Made by a program: the position numbers and the translations under genes
The notes under the pieces: generated by a model
What the model was told of the DNA's origin: nothing
Seen by the model: only the letters and a program-made list of their open reading frames with translations
Database searches by the model: none
NCBI GenBank assembly: GCA_018398585.1
Contig: JAGTTD010000010.1
Location: 19,838,005-19,902,004 of the forward strand
Source: Simmondsia chinensis
Lineage: Eukaryota; Streptophyta; Magnoliopsida; Caryophyllales; Simmondsiaceae
Direction: 5' to 3'
DNA: 64,000 nt
Shown here: piece by piece, positions 48,801 to 59,499 of the stretch
How positions within the stretch are numbered: position 1 is the first letter of the stretch
Layout: the number at the start of each line of letters is the position of its first letter

Positions 48801-51800
48801 TCTTGCTCTCTCACTTCCATTTGAGCAATAAAACCAAGCCCCCATTGTTCATGGGGCTTAGCATACCAAGGCCTTCACATTTGGTGAAAACCAGGCGATT
48901 CCTTCACTTTAGGTGAAGGATAACCGCCCACCTCTTCTTGCTCTCTTACTTCCATTTGAGCAAGAAGACCAAGCCCCCATTATTCCAGGGATTAAGTGTT
49001 CCAAGGCCTTCACATTAGGTGAAAGCCAGGCAGTTTCTACACTTTAGGAGAAGGATAACCGCTCACCTCTTCTTGCTCTTATAATTCCATTTGAGCAAGA
49101 AAACCAAGCCCCCATTGTTCAAGGGACTTAGCATACCAAGGCTTTCACATTCGGTGAAAGCCAGCTGGTTTCTTCCCTCTAGGTGAAGGATAACCGTCCA
49201 CCTCTTCTTGCTCTCTTACTTCCATTTGATCAAGAAAACCAAGCCCCCAATGTTCATGGGACTTAGCATACCAAGGCCTTCACATTAGGTGAAAGCTAGG
49301 CAATTTCTTCACTTTAGGAGAAGGATAACCGCTCACCTCTTCTTGCTCTCTTAATTCCATTTGAGCAAGAAAACCAAGCCCCCATTGTTCAAGGGACTTA
49401 GCATACCAAGGCTTTCACATTCGGTGAAAGCCAGCTGGTTTCTTCCCTCTAGGTGAAGGATAACCGTCCACCTCTTCTTGCTCTCTTACTTCCATTTGAC
49501 CAAGAAAACCAAGCCCCCAATGTTCATGGGACTTCGCATACCAAGGCCTTCACATTAGGTGAAAGCTAGGCAATTTCTTCACTTTAGGAGAAGGATAACC
49601 GCCCACCTCTTCTTGCTCTCTTACTTCCATTTGAGCAAGAAAACTAAGCCCCCATTGTTCAAGGGACTTAGTATACCAAGGCCTTCACAATAGGTGAAAG
49701 CCAGGCGGTTTCTTCACTTTAGGTGAAGGATAACGGCCCACCTCCTTTTGCTCTCTTACTTCCATCTGAGTAAGAAGACCAAGCCCCCATTGTTCAAGGG
49801 ATTTAGCGTTCCCAGGCCTTCACATTAGGTGAAAGCTAGGCGGTTTCTTCACTTTAGGAGAAGGATAACCGCCCACCTCTTCTTGCTCACTTACTTCCGT
49901 TTGAGCAAGAAAACCAAGCCCTCATTGTTCAAGGGACTTAGCATACCAAGGCCTTCACATTAGGCGAAAGCCAGGCGGTTTCTTCACTTTAGGAGAAGGA
50001 TAACCGCCCACCTCTTCTTGCTCTCCTACTTCTATTTGAGCAAAATGACCAAGCCTCCATTGTTCAAGGGACTTAGCATACCAAGGCCTTCATATTAGGT
50101 GAAAGCCTGGCGGTTTCTTCACTTTGGGAGGAGGATAACCGCCCACCTCTTCTTGCTCACTTACTTCCATTTGAGCAAGAAAACCAAGCCCCCATTGTTC
50201 AAGGGACTTAGCGTACCAAGGCCTTCACATTAAGCGAAAGCCAGGCGGTTTCTTTACTTTAGGTGAAGGATAACCGCCCACCTCCTTTTGCTCTCTTACT
50301 TCCATTTGAGCAAGAAGACCAAGCCCCAATTGTTCAAGGGACTTAGCATACCAAGGCCTTCACGTTAGGTTAAAGCCAGGCGATTCCTACACTTTAGGTG
50401 AAGGATAACCGCCCACCTCTTCTTGCTCTCTTACTTCCATTTGAGCAAGAAAACCAAGCCCCCATTTTTCAAGGGACTTAGCATACCAAGGCTTTCACAT
50501 TACGTGAAAGCCAGGCGGTTCCTACACTTTAGGGGAAGGATAACCGCCAACCACTTCTTGCTTTCTTACTTCTGTTTAAGCAAGAAGTCCAAGCCCCCAT
50601 TGTTGAAGGGACTTAGCATACCAAGGCCTTCACACTAGGCGAAAGCCAGGTGGTACCTACGCTTTAGGTGAAGGATAACCGCCCACCTCTTCTTGCTCTC
50701 TTACTTCCACTTGAGCAAGAAAACCGAGCCCCCATTGTTAAAGGGACTTAGCATACCAAGGCCTTCACATTAGGTGAAAGCCGGGCGGTTCCTACATTTT
50801 AGGTGAAGGATAACCGCCCACCTCTTCTTGCTCTCTTACTTCCATTTTAGCAATAAAACCAAGACCCCATTGTTCAAGGGGCTTAGCATGCCAAGGCCTT
50901 CACATTAGGTGAAAGCCAGGCGGGTCCTTCACTTTAGGTGAAGGATAACCGCCCACCTCTTCTTGCTCTCTTACTTCTACTCGAGAAACAAAACCAAGCC
51001 ACCAATCTTCAAGGGACTTAGCATACCATGGCCTTCACATTAGGGGAAAGCCAGGCGGTTTCTTCACTTTAGGTGAACTATAACCGCCCACCGCCTCTTG
51101 CTCTCTGACTAACATTTGAGCAAGAAGACCGTGCCCCCATTGTTCAAGGGACTTAGCGTACCAAGGCCTTCACATTAGGTGAAAGCCAGGCGGGGTCTTC
51201 ACTTTAGGAGAAGGATAACCGCCCACCTCTTCTTGCTCACTTACTTCCATTTGAGCAAGAAAACCAAGCCCCCATTGTTCAAGGGCCTTACCATACCGAG
51301 GCCTTCACATTAGGCGAAAGCCAGGCGGTTTCTTCTCTTTAGGAGAAGGATAACCGCCCACCTCTTCTCGCTCCCTTACTTCTATTTGAGCAAAAAAACC
51401 AAGCCTCCATTGTTCACGGGACTTAGCATACCAAGGCCTTCATATTAGGAGAAAGCCTGGCGGTTTCTTCACTTTAGGTGAAGGATAACCGCCCACCTCC
51501 TTTTGCTCTCTTACTTCCATTTGAGCAAGAAGACTAAGCCCCCATTATTCAAGAGACTTAGCATACCAAGGCATTCACGTTAGGTGAAAGCCAGGTGGTT
51601 CCTACACTTTAGGTGAAGGATAACTGCCCACCTCTTCTTGCTCTCTTACTTCCATTTGAGCAAGAAAACCAATCCCCCATTTTTTAAGGGACTTAGCATA
51701 CCAAGGCTTTCACATTACGTGAAAGCCAGGTGGTTCCAACACTTTAGGTGAAGGATAACCGCCCACCTCTTCTTGCTTTCTTACTTCCATTTAAGCAAGA

Positions 51801-52090
51801 AGACCAAGCCCCCATTGTTGAAGGGACTTAGCATACCAAGGCCTTCACATTAGGTGAAAGCCAGGTGGCTCCTACGCTTTAGGTGAAGGATAACCGCCCA
51901 CCTCTTCTTGCTCTCTTACTACCATTTTGAGCAAGAAAACCAGGCCCTATTGTTCAAGGGACTTAGCAAACCAAGGCCTTCACATTAGGTGAAAGCCAGG
52001 CGGTTCCCACACTTTAGGTCAAGGATAACCGTCCACCTCTTCTTGCTCTCTTACTTCCATTTGAGCAAGAAAACCAAGCCCCCATTGTTC
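45892..52090. repeat. 3.78-kb higher-order duplication in the array
   Basis: 45892 to about 48310 recurs at 49671 to about 52090 at an offset of 3779 bp (28 monomers less 1 bp), for example 46644 and 50423. The segment between (about 48.2-49.67 kb) is itself close to the tail of block A2 (44.65-45.88 kb). Confidence 0.85.
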
Positions 52091-55000
52091 AAGGGACTTA
52101 GCATACCAAGCCTTCACATTAGGTGAAAGCCAGGCGGTTTCTTCACTCTAGGTGAAGGATAACCGCTCACCTCTTCTTGCTCTCTTACTTCCATTTAAGG
52201 TAGTAGACCAAGCCCCCATTGTTCAAGGGACTTAGCATACCATGGCTTTCACATTAGGTGAAAGCCAGGCGGTTTATTCACTTTAGGTGAAGGATAACCG
52301 CCCACCTCTTCTTGCTTTCTTACTTTTATTTGAGCAAGAAAACTAAGCCCCCATTGTTCGAGGGACTTAGTATACCAAGGCCTTCACAATAGGTGAAAGC
52401 CAGGCGGTTTCTTCACTTTAGGTGAAGGATAACCGCCCACCTCCTTTTGGTCTCTTACTTCCATTTGAGCAAGAAGTCCAAGCCCCCATTGTTCAAGGGA
52501 TTTAGCGTTCCAAGGCCTTCACATTAGGTGAAAGCCAGGCGGTTTCTTCACTTGAGGAGAAGGTTAACCGCCCACCTATTCTTGCTCGCTTACTTCCATT
52601 TGAGCAAGAAAACCAAGCCCCCATTGTTCGAGGGACTTAGCGTACCAAGGCCTTCACATTAAGCGAAAGCCAGGCGGTTTCTTTACTTTAGGTGAAGGAT
52701 AACCGCCCACCTCCTTTTGCTCTCTTACTTCCATTTGAGCAAGAAGACCAAGCCCCAATTGTTCAAGGGACTTAGCATACCAAGGCCTTCACGTTAGGTT
52801 AAAGCCAGGCGATTCCTACACTTTAGGAGAAGGATAACCGCCCACCTCTTCTTGCTCACTTACTTCCATTTGAGCAAGAAAACCAAACCCCCATTGTTCA
52901 AGGGACTTAGCATACCAAGGCCTTCACATTAGGCGAAAGCCAGGCGGTTTCTTCGCTTTAGGTGAAGGATAACCGCCCACCTCCTTTTGCACTCTTACTT
53001 CCATTTGAGCAAGAAGACCAAGCCCCCATTGTTCAAGGGACTTAGCATACCAAGGCCTTCACGTTAGGTGAAAGCCAGGTGGTTCCTACACTTTAGGTGA
53101 AGGATAACCGCCCACCTCTTCTTGCTCTCTTACTTCCATTTGAGCAAGAAAACCAAGCCCCCATTTTTCAAGGGACTTAGCATACCAAGGCTTTCACATT
53201 ACGTGAAAGCCAGGTGGTTCCAACACTTTAGGTGAAAGATAACCGCCCACCTCTTCTTGCTTTCTTACTTCGATTTAAGCAAGAAGACCAAGCCCCCATT
53301 GTTGATGGGACTTAGCATACCAAGGCCTTCACATTAGGTGAAAGCCAGGTGGTTCCTACGCTTTAGGTGAAGGATAACCGCCCACCTCTTCTTGCTCTCT
53401 TACTTCCATTTTGAGCAAGAAAACCAAGCCCTATTGTTCAAGGGACTTAGCAAACCAAGGCCTTCACATTAGGTGAAAGCCAGGCGGTTCGCACAGTTTA
53501 GGTGAAGGATAACCGCCCACCTCTTCTTGCTCTCTTAATTCCATTTGAGCAAGAAAACCAAGCCCCCATTGTTCAAGGGACTTAGCATACCAAGGCCTTC
53601 ACATTAGGACAAAGCCAAGCGGTTCCTACACTTTAGGTGAAGGATAACCGCCCACTTCTTCTTGCTCTCTTACTTCTATTCGAGCAAGAAAACCAAGCCC
53701 CCATTGTTCAAGGGACTTGGCATACCAAGCCTTCACATTAGGTGCAAGCCAGGCGGTTTCTTCACTCTAGGTGAAGGATAACCGCTCACCTCTTCTTGCT
53801 CTCTTACTTCCATTTAAGCTAGTAGACCAAGCCCCCATTGTTCAAGGGACTTAGCATACCATGGCTTTCACATTAGGTGAAAGCCAGGCGGTTTATTCAC
53901 TTTAGGTGAAGGATAACCGCCCACCTCTTCTTGCTTTCTTACTTCCATTTGAGCAAGAAAACTAAGCCCCCATTGTTCGAGGGACTTAGTATACAAAGGC
54001 CTTCACATTAGGTGAAAGCGAGGCGGTTTCTCCACTTTAGGTCAAGGATAACCGCCCACCTCCTATTGCTCTCTTACTTCCATTTGAGCAAGAAAACCAA
54101 GCCCCCATTGTTCATGGGACTTAGCATACCGAGGCCTTCACATTATTCGAAAGCCAGGCGGTTTCTTCACTTTTGGAGAAGGATAACCGCCCGCCGCTTC
54201 TTGCTCTCTTACTTCTATTTGAGCAAAAAAACCAAGCCTCCATTGTTCAAGGGACTTAGCATACCAAGGCCTTCATATTAGATGAAAGCCTGGCGGTTTC
54301 TTCACTTTAGGAGAAGGATAACCGCCCACCTCTTCTTGCTCACTTACTTCCATTTGAGCGAGAAAACCGAGCCCCCATTGTTCAAGGGACTTAGCATACC
54401 AATTCCTTCACATTAGGCGAAAGCCAGGTGGTTTCTTCACTTTAGGTGAAGGATAACCACCCACCTCCTTTTGCTCACATACTTCCATTTGAGCAAGAAG
54501 ACCAAGCCCCCATTGTTCAAGGGACTTAGCATACCAAGGCCTTCACGTTAGGTGAAAGCCAGGCGGTTCCTACACTTTAGGTGAAGGATAACCGCCCACC
54601 TCTTCTTGCTCTCTGACTTCCAATTGAGCAAGAAAACCAAGCCCTCATTTTTCAAGGGACTTAGCATACCAAGGCTCTCACATTACGTGAAGGCCAGGCG
54701 GTTCCTACACTTTAGGTGAAGGATAACTGCCAATCTCTTCTTGCTTTCTTACTTCCATTTAAGCAAGAAGACCGAGCCCCCATTGTTGAAGGGACTTAGC
54801 ATACCAAGGCCTTCACATTAGGTGAAAGCCAGGTGGTTCCTGCGCTTTAGGTGAAGGATAACCGCCCACCTCTTCTTGCTCTCTTACTTCTATTTGAGCA
54901 AGAAAACCAAGCCCCCATTGTTCAAGGGACTTGGCATACCAAGCCTTTACATTAGGTGAAAGCCAGGCGGTTTCTTCACTCTAGGTGAAGGATAACCGCT

Positions 55001-55949
55001 CACCTCTTCTTGCTGTGTTACTCCCATTTAAGCTAGAAGACCAAGCCCCCATTGTTCAAGGAACTTAGCATACCAAGGCTTTCACATTAGGTGAAAGCCA
55101 GGCGGTTTCTTCACTTTAGGTAAAGGATAACCGCCCACCTCTTCTTTCTTTCTTATTTCCATTTGAGCAAGAAGACCAAGCCCCCATTGTTCAAGGGACT
55201 TAGCATGCCAAGGCTTTCACATTAGGTGAAAGCCAGGCGGTTTCTTCACTTTAGGTGAAGGATAACCGCCCATCTCTTCTTGCTCTCTTACTTTCATTTG
55301 AGCAAGAAAACCAAGCCCCCATTGTTCAAGGGACTTAGCATGCCACGGCCTTCACATTCGGTGAAAGCCAGGCGGTTCCATCACATTAGGTGAAGGATAA
55401 CGGCCCACCTCCTTTTGCTCTCTTACTTCCATTTGAGCAAAAAGACCAAGCCCCCATTGTTCAAGCAACTTAACATGCCAAGGCTTTCACATTCGATGAA
55501 AGCCAGGCGGTTCCTACACTTTAGGTGAAAGATAACCGCCCACTTCTTCTTGCTCTCTTACTTCCGTTTGAGGAAGAAGACCATGCCCCCATTGTTCAAG
55601 GGACTTAGCATACCAAGGCCCTCACATTAGGTGAAAGGCAGGCGGTTCCTACACTTTAGGTGAAGGATAACCTCCCACCTCTTCTTGCTCTCTTGCTTTC
55701 ATTTGAGCAAGAAAACTAAGCCCCCGTTGTTCAAGGGACTTAGCATACCAAGGCCTTCACATTAGGTGAAAGCCAGGCGGTTCCTACACTTTTGGTGAAG
55801 GATAACTGCCCACCTCTTCTTGCTTTCTTACTTCTATTTAAGCAAGAAAACCAAGCCCCCATTGTTCAAGGGACTTAGCTTACCAAGGCCTTCACATTAG
55901 GTGAAAGCCAGGCGGTTTCTTCACTTTAGGTGAAGGATGACAACCCACC

Positions 55950-56309
55950 GTGTACTTTTTGAACCTAAAGGGGACGCCCCATGTGGCGCCTTCTCTCTCC
56001 TCACTCTCCTTTGCTCCCTTTCTTCTTAAAAACCCCCTTTACTCTTAAAACCCACCCGATAAACCCTAACTCCTCCTCTCTTGATTTTCTCTGCATTCCC
56101 GACCCTGCTTCTGCGCATCTCACCCTGACTCCCTCTCGCCCATCAACCTTACTCATTTTCGTGATAACTAAAAGGTATTTTGCTTGTGCTTTTGCAATTT
56201 TTTGGGTTTTTCCCCATTTCGTCTTTCGCCCTCCTTTCTCTCTGTCTTCTCTCTTTTTTTTTTTTTTTTTTTTTAAAAAATATGGGGAAGCTTTCTTATT
56301 GGGGCTTCC
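55950..56309 (+). promoter_or_regulatory. Putative promoter and 5' leader of the antisense gene
   Basis: Unique sequence between the satellite end and the first ATG of the plus-strand gene. Pyrimidine-rich (CT runs at 55990-56120) with a T-run at about 56257-56273 and a telo-box at 56061-56069. No TATA box is clear. A GTATTT donor-like site at about 56175 could open a 5'-UTR intron, but no convincing acceptor was placed. The minus-strand open frame here (56001-56468) is a shadow. Confidence 0.45.
56061..56069 (+). promoter_or_regulatory. Telo-box (AAACCCTAA)
   Basis: Single exact telo-box in the leader region. The motif is known from promoters of plant genes of the translation machinery. One 9-bp match may be chance. 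Confidence 0.4.
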
Positions 56310-57436
56310 ATGGCTGAACTTAAGGCTTCCATGGAGGAACTTGAGGTTCTCATGGAAGAACTCGACGGGGACTTCGAACTGGACCCCCAGCTTATAAACG
56401 ACCTTGCCGCGATTCTCGCCGGCTGTCCTACCGTTCACCCAGGTGAGGTGGGGGCGTGTTATGACCAAGGATTCTCCCCCTGCATGTTTGGGCTTGATCC
56501 CCAGGTAGCTCCTGCCTCCCCGGACACCAGCGCCCCTATCTTACCCTCGGGAAGCTCCGGTGGGGAATCTACTATTTTTCAGGGTAAGATCCCTTTCTAA
56601 TTTCTCTTGTATTTTGTGAATTAGTTAAATGGCTCCCAAACGTGCGCAGAAGGGACTTGGACTTTCATACCATGCTGGAGGAGAGTCTTCGGATGAAGGA
56701 CTGATGGTGGAGCGGTTATCCCAACTGGCTCCCTCATCTCCGACATCACCTGAGGAAGCGGTTGTGCGTGCTCAGTATCCCGATACAGCCGCGGCTCTTC
56801 CCCTACGGAACCTTGTATCCTCCCTGGCCATGGTAGAGGGGATGAGGAAATTTCGTGAGAAATATTTTTTCCCAATGGTTATGAAGTTATCGGCCCTCGA
56901 GAGAGCGACAACATTTTATACCCTCACTCCCTCGAATTGTTTGCCGTTAGCGTAGAGGCTTTCGAGGCCGGCTTACCCTTTCCCTTGCCGCCTATCCTGG
57001 AGTGGGTTTTTAGGAAATATTTCGCGTGTCCCAGTTAGGTCACCCCCAACGGTTGTCGTAATATTTACGGCTACCTCCTTACTTGTCATGTGGCTGGTCT
57101 GACCCCTTCCACTCGCAGCTTTGATTATTTATTTAGGGCCAAACAAGCTAAGGGTGTTGTCAGTTTCGAGGGAAAAAGCGGGATTATGTTTGTGGAGCTT
57201 AATCCCTCGAAGGTAAATTTTTGGCAAAATAGGTTTGTTTGGGTCCGACCTCCTAGTCCTTTAGGCATCCCTCATTATTGGACCTCGTTGAACAAGTGCA
57301 GCATCCCCTCAGGGGATGAATTTTCTGCCTTAGATAGAGAGGTGGTTCGGTATTTTGAAAGGTATTTAGGATCGCGGTACCTGGCTACAAAGGAGGTATT
57401 ATGCCAGGAGAAAGTGTTGTGCCCGACTAGTTAGTG

Positions 57437-57525
57437 GTAAGCAATTCTTTGGGACGGCTAAGTTTTTATTATGGTTGTTCGCCATTTAATAATTTTACCT
57501 TGGCTGCTTAACTGTCTCCTTTCAG
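57437..57525 (+). other. Probable intron in antisense gene
   Basis: GTAAGC donor and TCTCCTTTCAG acceptor, 89 bp. Flanking frames do not join without a 1-nt correction, in line with general decay, so this intron is less sure than the next. Confidence 0.5.
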
Positions 57526-58536
57526 GATCGGAGGCCGATATAGACATTGTAACCTTCACCGAATCCTGTCGTGAGGGACAAAAGAAAAGGGGAGAGAAGG
57601 GTGAGAGTAAGGGCGAAAGAGCTACTAGAAGGGGCAAGAGGGTGGTCACCGAAGAAGGAGGAAAACGGCCTAAGAAGGTCACTCGATCAAAGAAGCCCCG
57701 AGCGGAGGCTCCTGCCCTAGGCGATGGCTTGGAGGTGGCCCCTCCATCCGGGGTCGTTGTTGTGGTGCCTATAGTTCAGGCGTCTCCTGCTGCTGAGAGA
57801 TCTTCTTCAATTCCAAGTGGTCAGGAACCGCATACCTTTGTCTCTCAGTAAGGCGACGGTGGAACGTCAGTCGCACCCCGTCCTGAAGGGGTCTCGATAA
57901 CCGAGGTTGTTGCGGAAGAGGGGTCTAGGGCTACGCCGATCGTTACCATGGTTACACCTGGGGCTACCGTGGCTGAGCTTAGGGTCACCGTGGCTGAACC
58001 TGGGGTTATCGCGGAGGAGGTTCCTCCCACCGTGACGGTACCGTCGGGCGCCCTTTCATAAGGGATAGAGATGGGTCTACCGCCAGAAGGAATGGAGGAA
58101 GGGAGGAGGTCCCTAGAGGTACCGGTTGAGGTGCCAGGGCCGTCCTTAGTAGAGACGGCAGGGTTAGTGTCCTCGCCTAGGAGAGGAGGGCCTCCTGACA
58201 GGAGCCCGCCCCATCCGCCAGAATTGCTCCAAGAGGCGATGGCGGATGTTGGTCCTGCCATACAGGTAGCGGACAGCCTTCTACCCTCCTTTCGTATTGA
58301 CTCATTTGTTTCGGGGACCCCTGCTGACGTCCCTCCTGAGTCCCCTGCTGACGTCCCTCCTAAGTCTCCAGGAGAGGCTCCTAGGGAAGAGAGAGCTCCC
58401 ACTGATGAAGAAGCACCGCCCGAAGGTTCTGCTCGTCCCTCTCCTTGCCAACTCCTCATCGACATCCAATGTGCCGTTTCGCCAACTTTTCCATCTGGGG
58501 GTGACCCGGGACATGCCAGCTGACTGTGTTGTTAAG

Positions 58537-58606
58537 GTAAAGAGTACATGTTACACTTTTAAGTGATTACTGCATTAACTACATGCTTTGGTGCTTTTCC
58601 TTTCAG
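58537..58606 (+). other. Probable intron in antisense gene
   Basis: GTAAAG donor and CTTTTCCTTTCAG acceptor, 70 bp. Removing it joins the frame ending MPADCVVK directly, in phase 0, to VSSLSATLVLGWF, which leads into the coiled coil. Confidence 0.7.
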
Positions 58607-59074
58607 GTTAGTTCCCTTTCTGCTACCCTAGTCCTGGGGTGGTTTCGCGAACAAGACGCTGCTGTGCAAGAATTGTCTCGGTTACGAGAAGAAAAAGGGA
58701 AGGCGGCAGAGGCTGCCGAGAGAGCTGAAAGGGAAAGACAGGAGCAAGCCGAGCTTGCAGTAAGGATGAGGAGGGAGAATGAAACATTGGCTGCTGAGGC
58801 CCAAGGCTTGAGGGAAGAGTTATCTTCCCAACAAGCACGGTCAGAGGAGATCCTCATCGAAGCTTAACATTCTCGGATTGAGGCTGCCGAGGCGGTCTCC
58901 CGCTTTAAAGAGAGCCTTGAGTTTCATTCCGCGATGAGCACCCATTATTGGGAGGGTTTCGCTTCAGGCCTGTCAACACTGGCACGACGCTTAGCACGAC
59001 TTCATCCTCAGCTTAGCCGAGAGTCCCTTCAGCAGGTGGCAGACCAGCTTCGCTAGGATATCATCCGCTCATGA

Positions 59075-59499
59075 GGAGGTGCTGGCGGTAGCTAGGCATC
59101 TTTTTCCTTTATTAAGCTCGTACCCTATGTCTCTCTTCTTTTTTTTGCATATGTAAAAAGAAAGTTGGGGGGGGGGGGGATTCCCCTTTTTGCCATGCCC
59201 AAAGTTATTTTTTGACCAATGTACCTACTTATATGTGGTAAGGTGTAGAGGCGGTAGTTCGTCTGTAGCCTTGTTGACGTGTATTCTAGCGAAGACAATG
59301 GCATTTGGTTGTACACTACCTTATATATATAAATTTATTTTTGTTTATCTTGGCTTTTCATCTATGATGTTGACGCAATCTTTAAGGAAGTACCGTTCCT
59401 TTATGTGCTGGGGGTGCCACCCCAGGTTCCCTAAGATATGACTTACACAACATCAGTATACTTTTGATATTTTACATACTTATTACCGGAATTACCTAG
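59075..59499. other. Spacer between convergent antisense gene and integrase
   Basis: AT-rich, with a run of 13 G at 59167-59179 and a T-run at about 59141. It probably holds the 3' ends of both opposing transcripts. No gene seen; small open frames here lack any family feature. Confidence 0.5.

Larger units (their letters stand above)
10804..55949. repeat. 135-bp satellite array, about 334 monomers, each built of four stem-loops
   Basis: Head-to-tail monomers; for example one monomer is 55175-55309 and the next begins at 55310, exactly 135 bp later. In that monomer: H4 AAGCCCC/GGGACTT (55178-55201, one mismatch); H1 GGCTTTCAC-ATTAG-GTGAAAGCC (55212-55234, perfect); H2 outer GGCGGTT/AACCGCC with inner CTTCAC-TTTAG-GTGAAG (55236-55270); H3 TTCTTGCTC/GAGCAAGAA with a 14-nt loop (55277-55308). 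Copies with GAGCAAGAAGA extend H3 to 11 bp against TCTTCTTGCTC. Because 135 is a multiple of three, short open frames with a 45-residue period occur on both strands but are soon broken by indels. The array contains deleted monomers (near 20516 and 27105) and a sequence gap. It ends within the right arm of H2 at about 55945. Confidence 0.97.
56310..59074 (+). pseudogene. Antisense ORF of Tat element, 'putative gypsy type transposon' (Transposase_28-like) family, decayed
   Basis: Plus-strand gene opposite to the adjacent gypsy pol. Segments in order: MAELKASMEELEVL (56310-56600); MAPKRAQKGLGLSYHAGG (56629 on); after a 1-nt loss near 56933, a domain with PFPLPPILEWVFRKYF, VTPNGCRNIYGY and NRFVWVRPPS (56934-57270), the recognisable family signature; a Lys/Arg-rich stretch (57560-57700); a Pro/Glu/Val-rich middle (57700-58500); a coiled coil (58640-58860, EEKGKAAEAAERAERERQ); and a tail with GLSTLARRLARLHPQL (about 58960-59010). 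Breaks: TAG 57036-57038 at a position where Gln fits the family, TAA 57849-57851, TAA 58059-58061, one frame change in 58300-58520, TAA 58865-58867, TAG 59054-59056. Known Tat elements carry such antisense ORFs of unknown role. Confidence 0.72.

Noticed and set aside
10804..55949. CRISPR-like array of palindromic repeats
   Set aside because: Monomers are contiguous with no unique spacers, the period is 135 bp, and the setting is a plant retrotransposon region.
10804..55949. Repeat-protein genes (about 20 open frames of 60-123 codons with a 45-residue period, both strands)
   Set aside because: They are by-products of a 135-bp period divisible by three; no constant start or end, broken by indels, and present on both strands at once.
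10804..55949. Centromeric satellite
   Set aside because: 135 bp and array size would allow it, but nothing in the sequence (no centromere-specific retroelement, no CENP-B-like box) supports it. ChIP for CENH3 would decide.
56001..56468. Minus-strand 155-codon frame
   Set aside because: Low-complexity Lys/Glu translation of the CT-rich leader of the plus-strand gene; no family feature.
56584..56624. Intron between the first two segments of the antisense gene
   Set aside because: GTAAGAT and a TTAG acceptor are present, but 41 bp is shorter than normal plant introns.
57845..58465. Minus-strand 206-codon Ser/Gly-rich frame
   Set aside because: Shadow of the Pro/Glu/Val-rich middle of the antisense gene, which has the better frame, family domain and splice sites.
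59167..59179. Run of 13 G as a polypurine tract of the Tat element
   Set aside because: On the minus strand, the sense strand of the element, it is poly-C, and no LTR start follows it.
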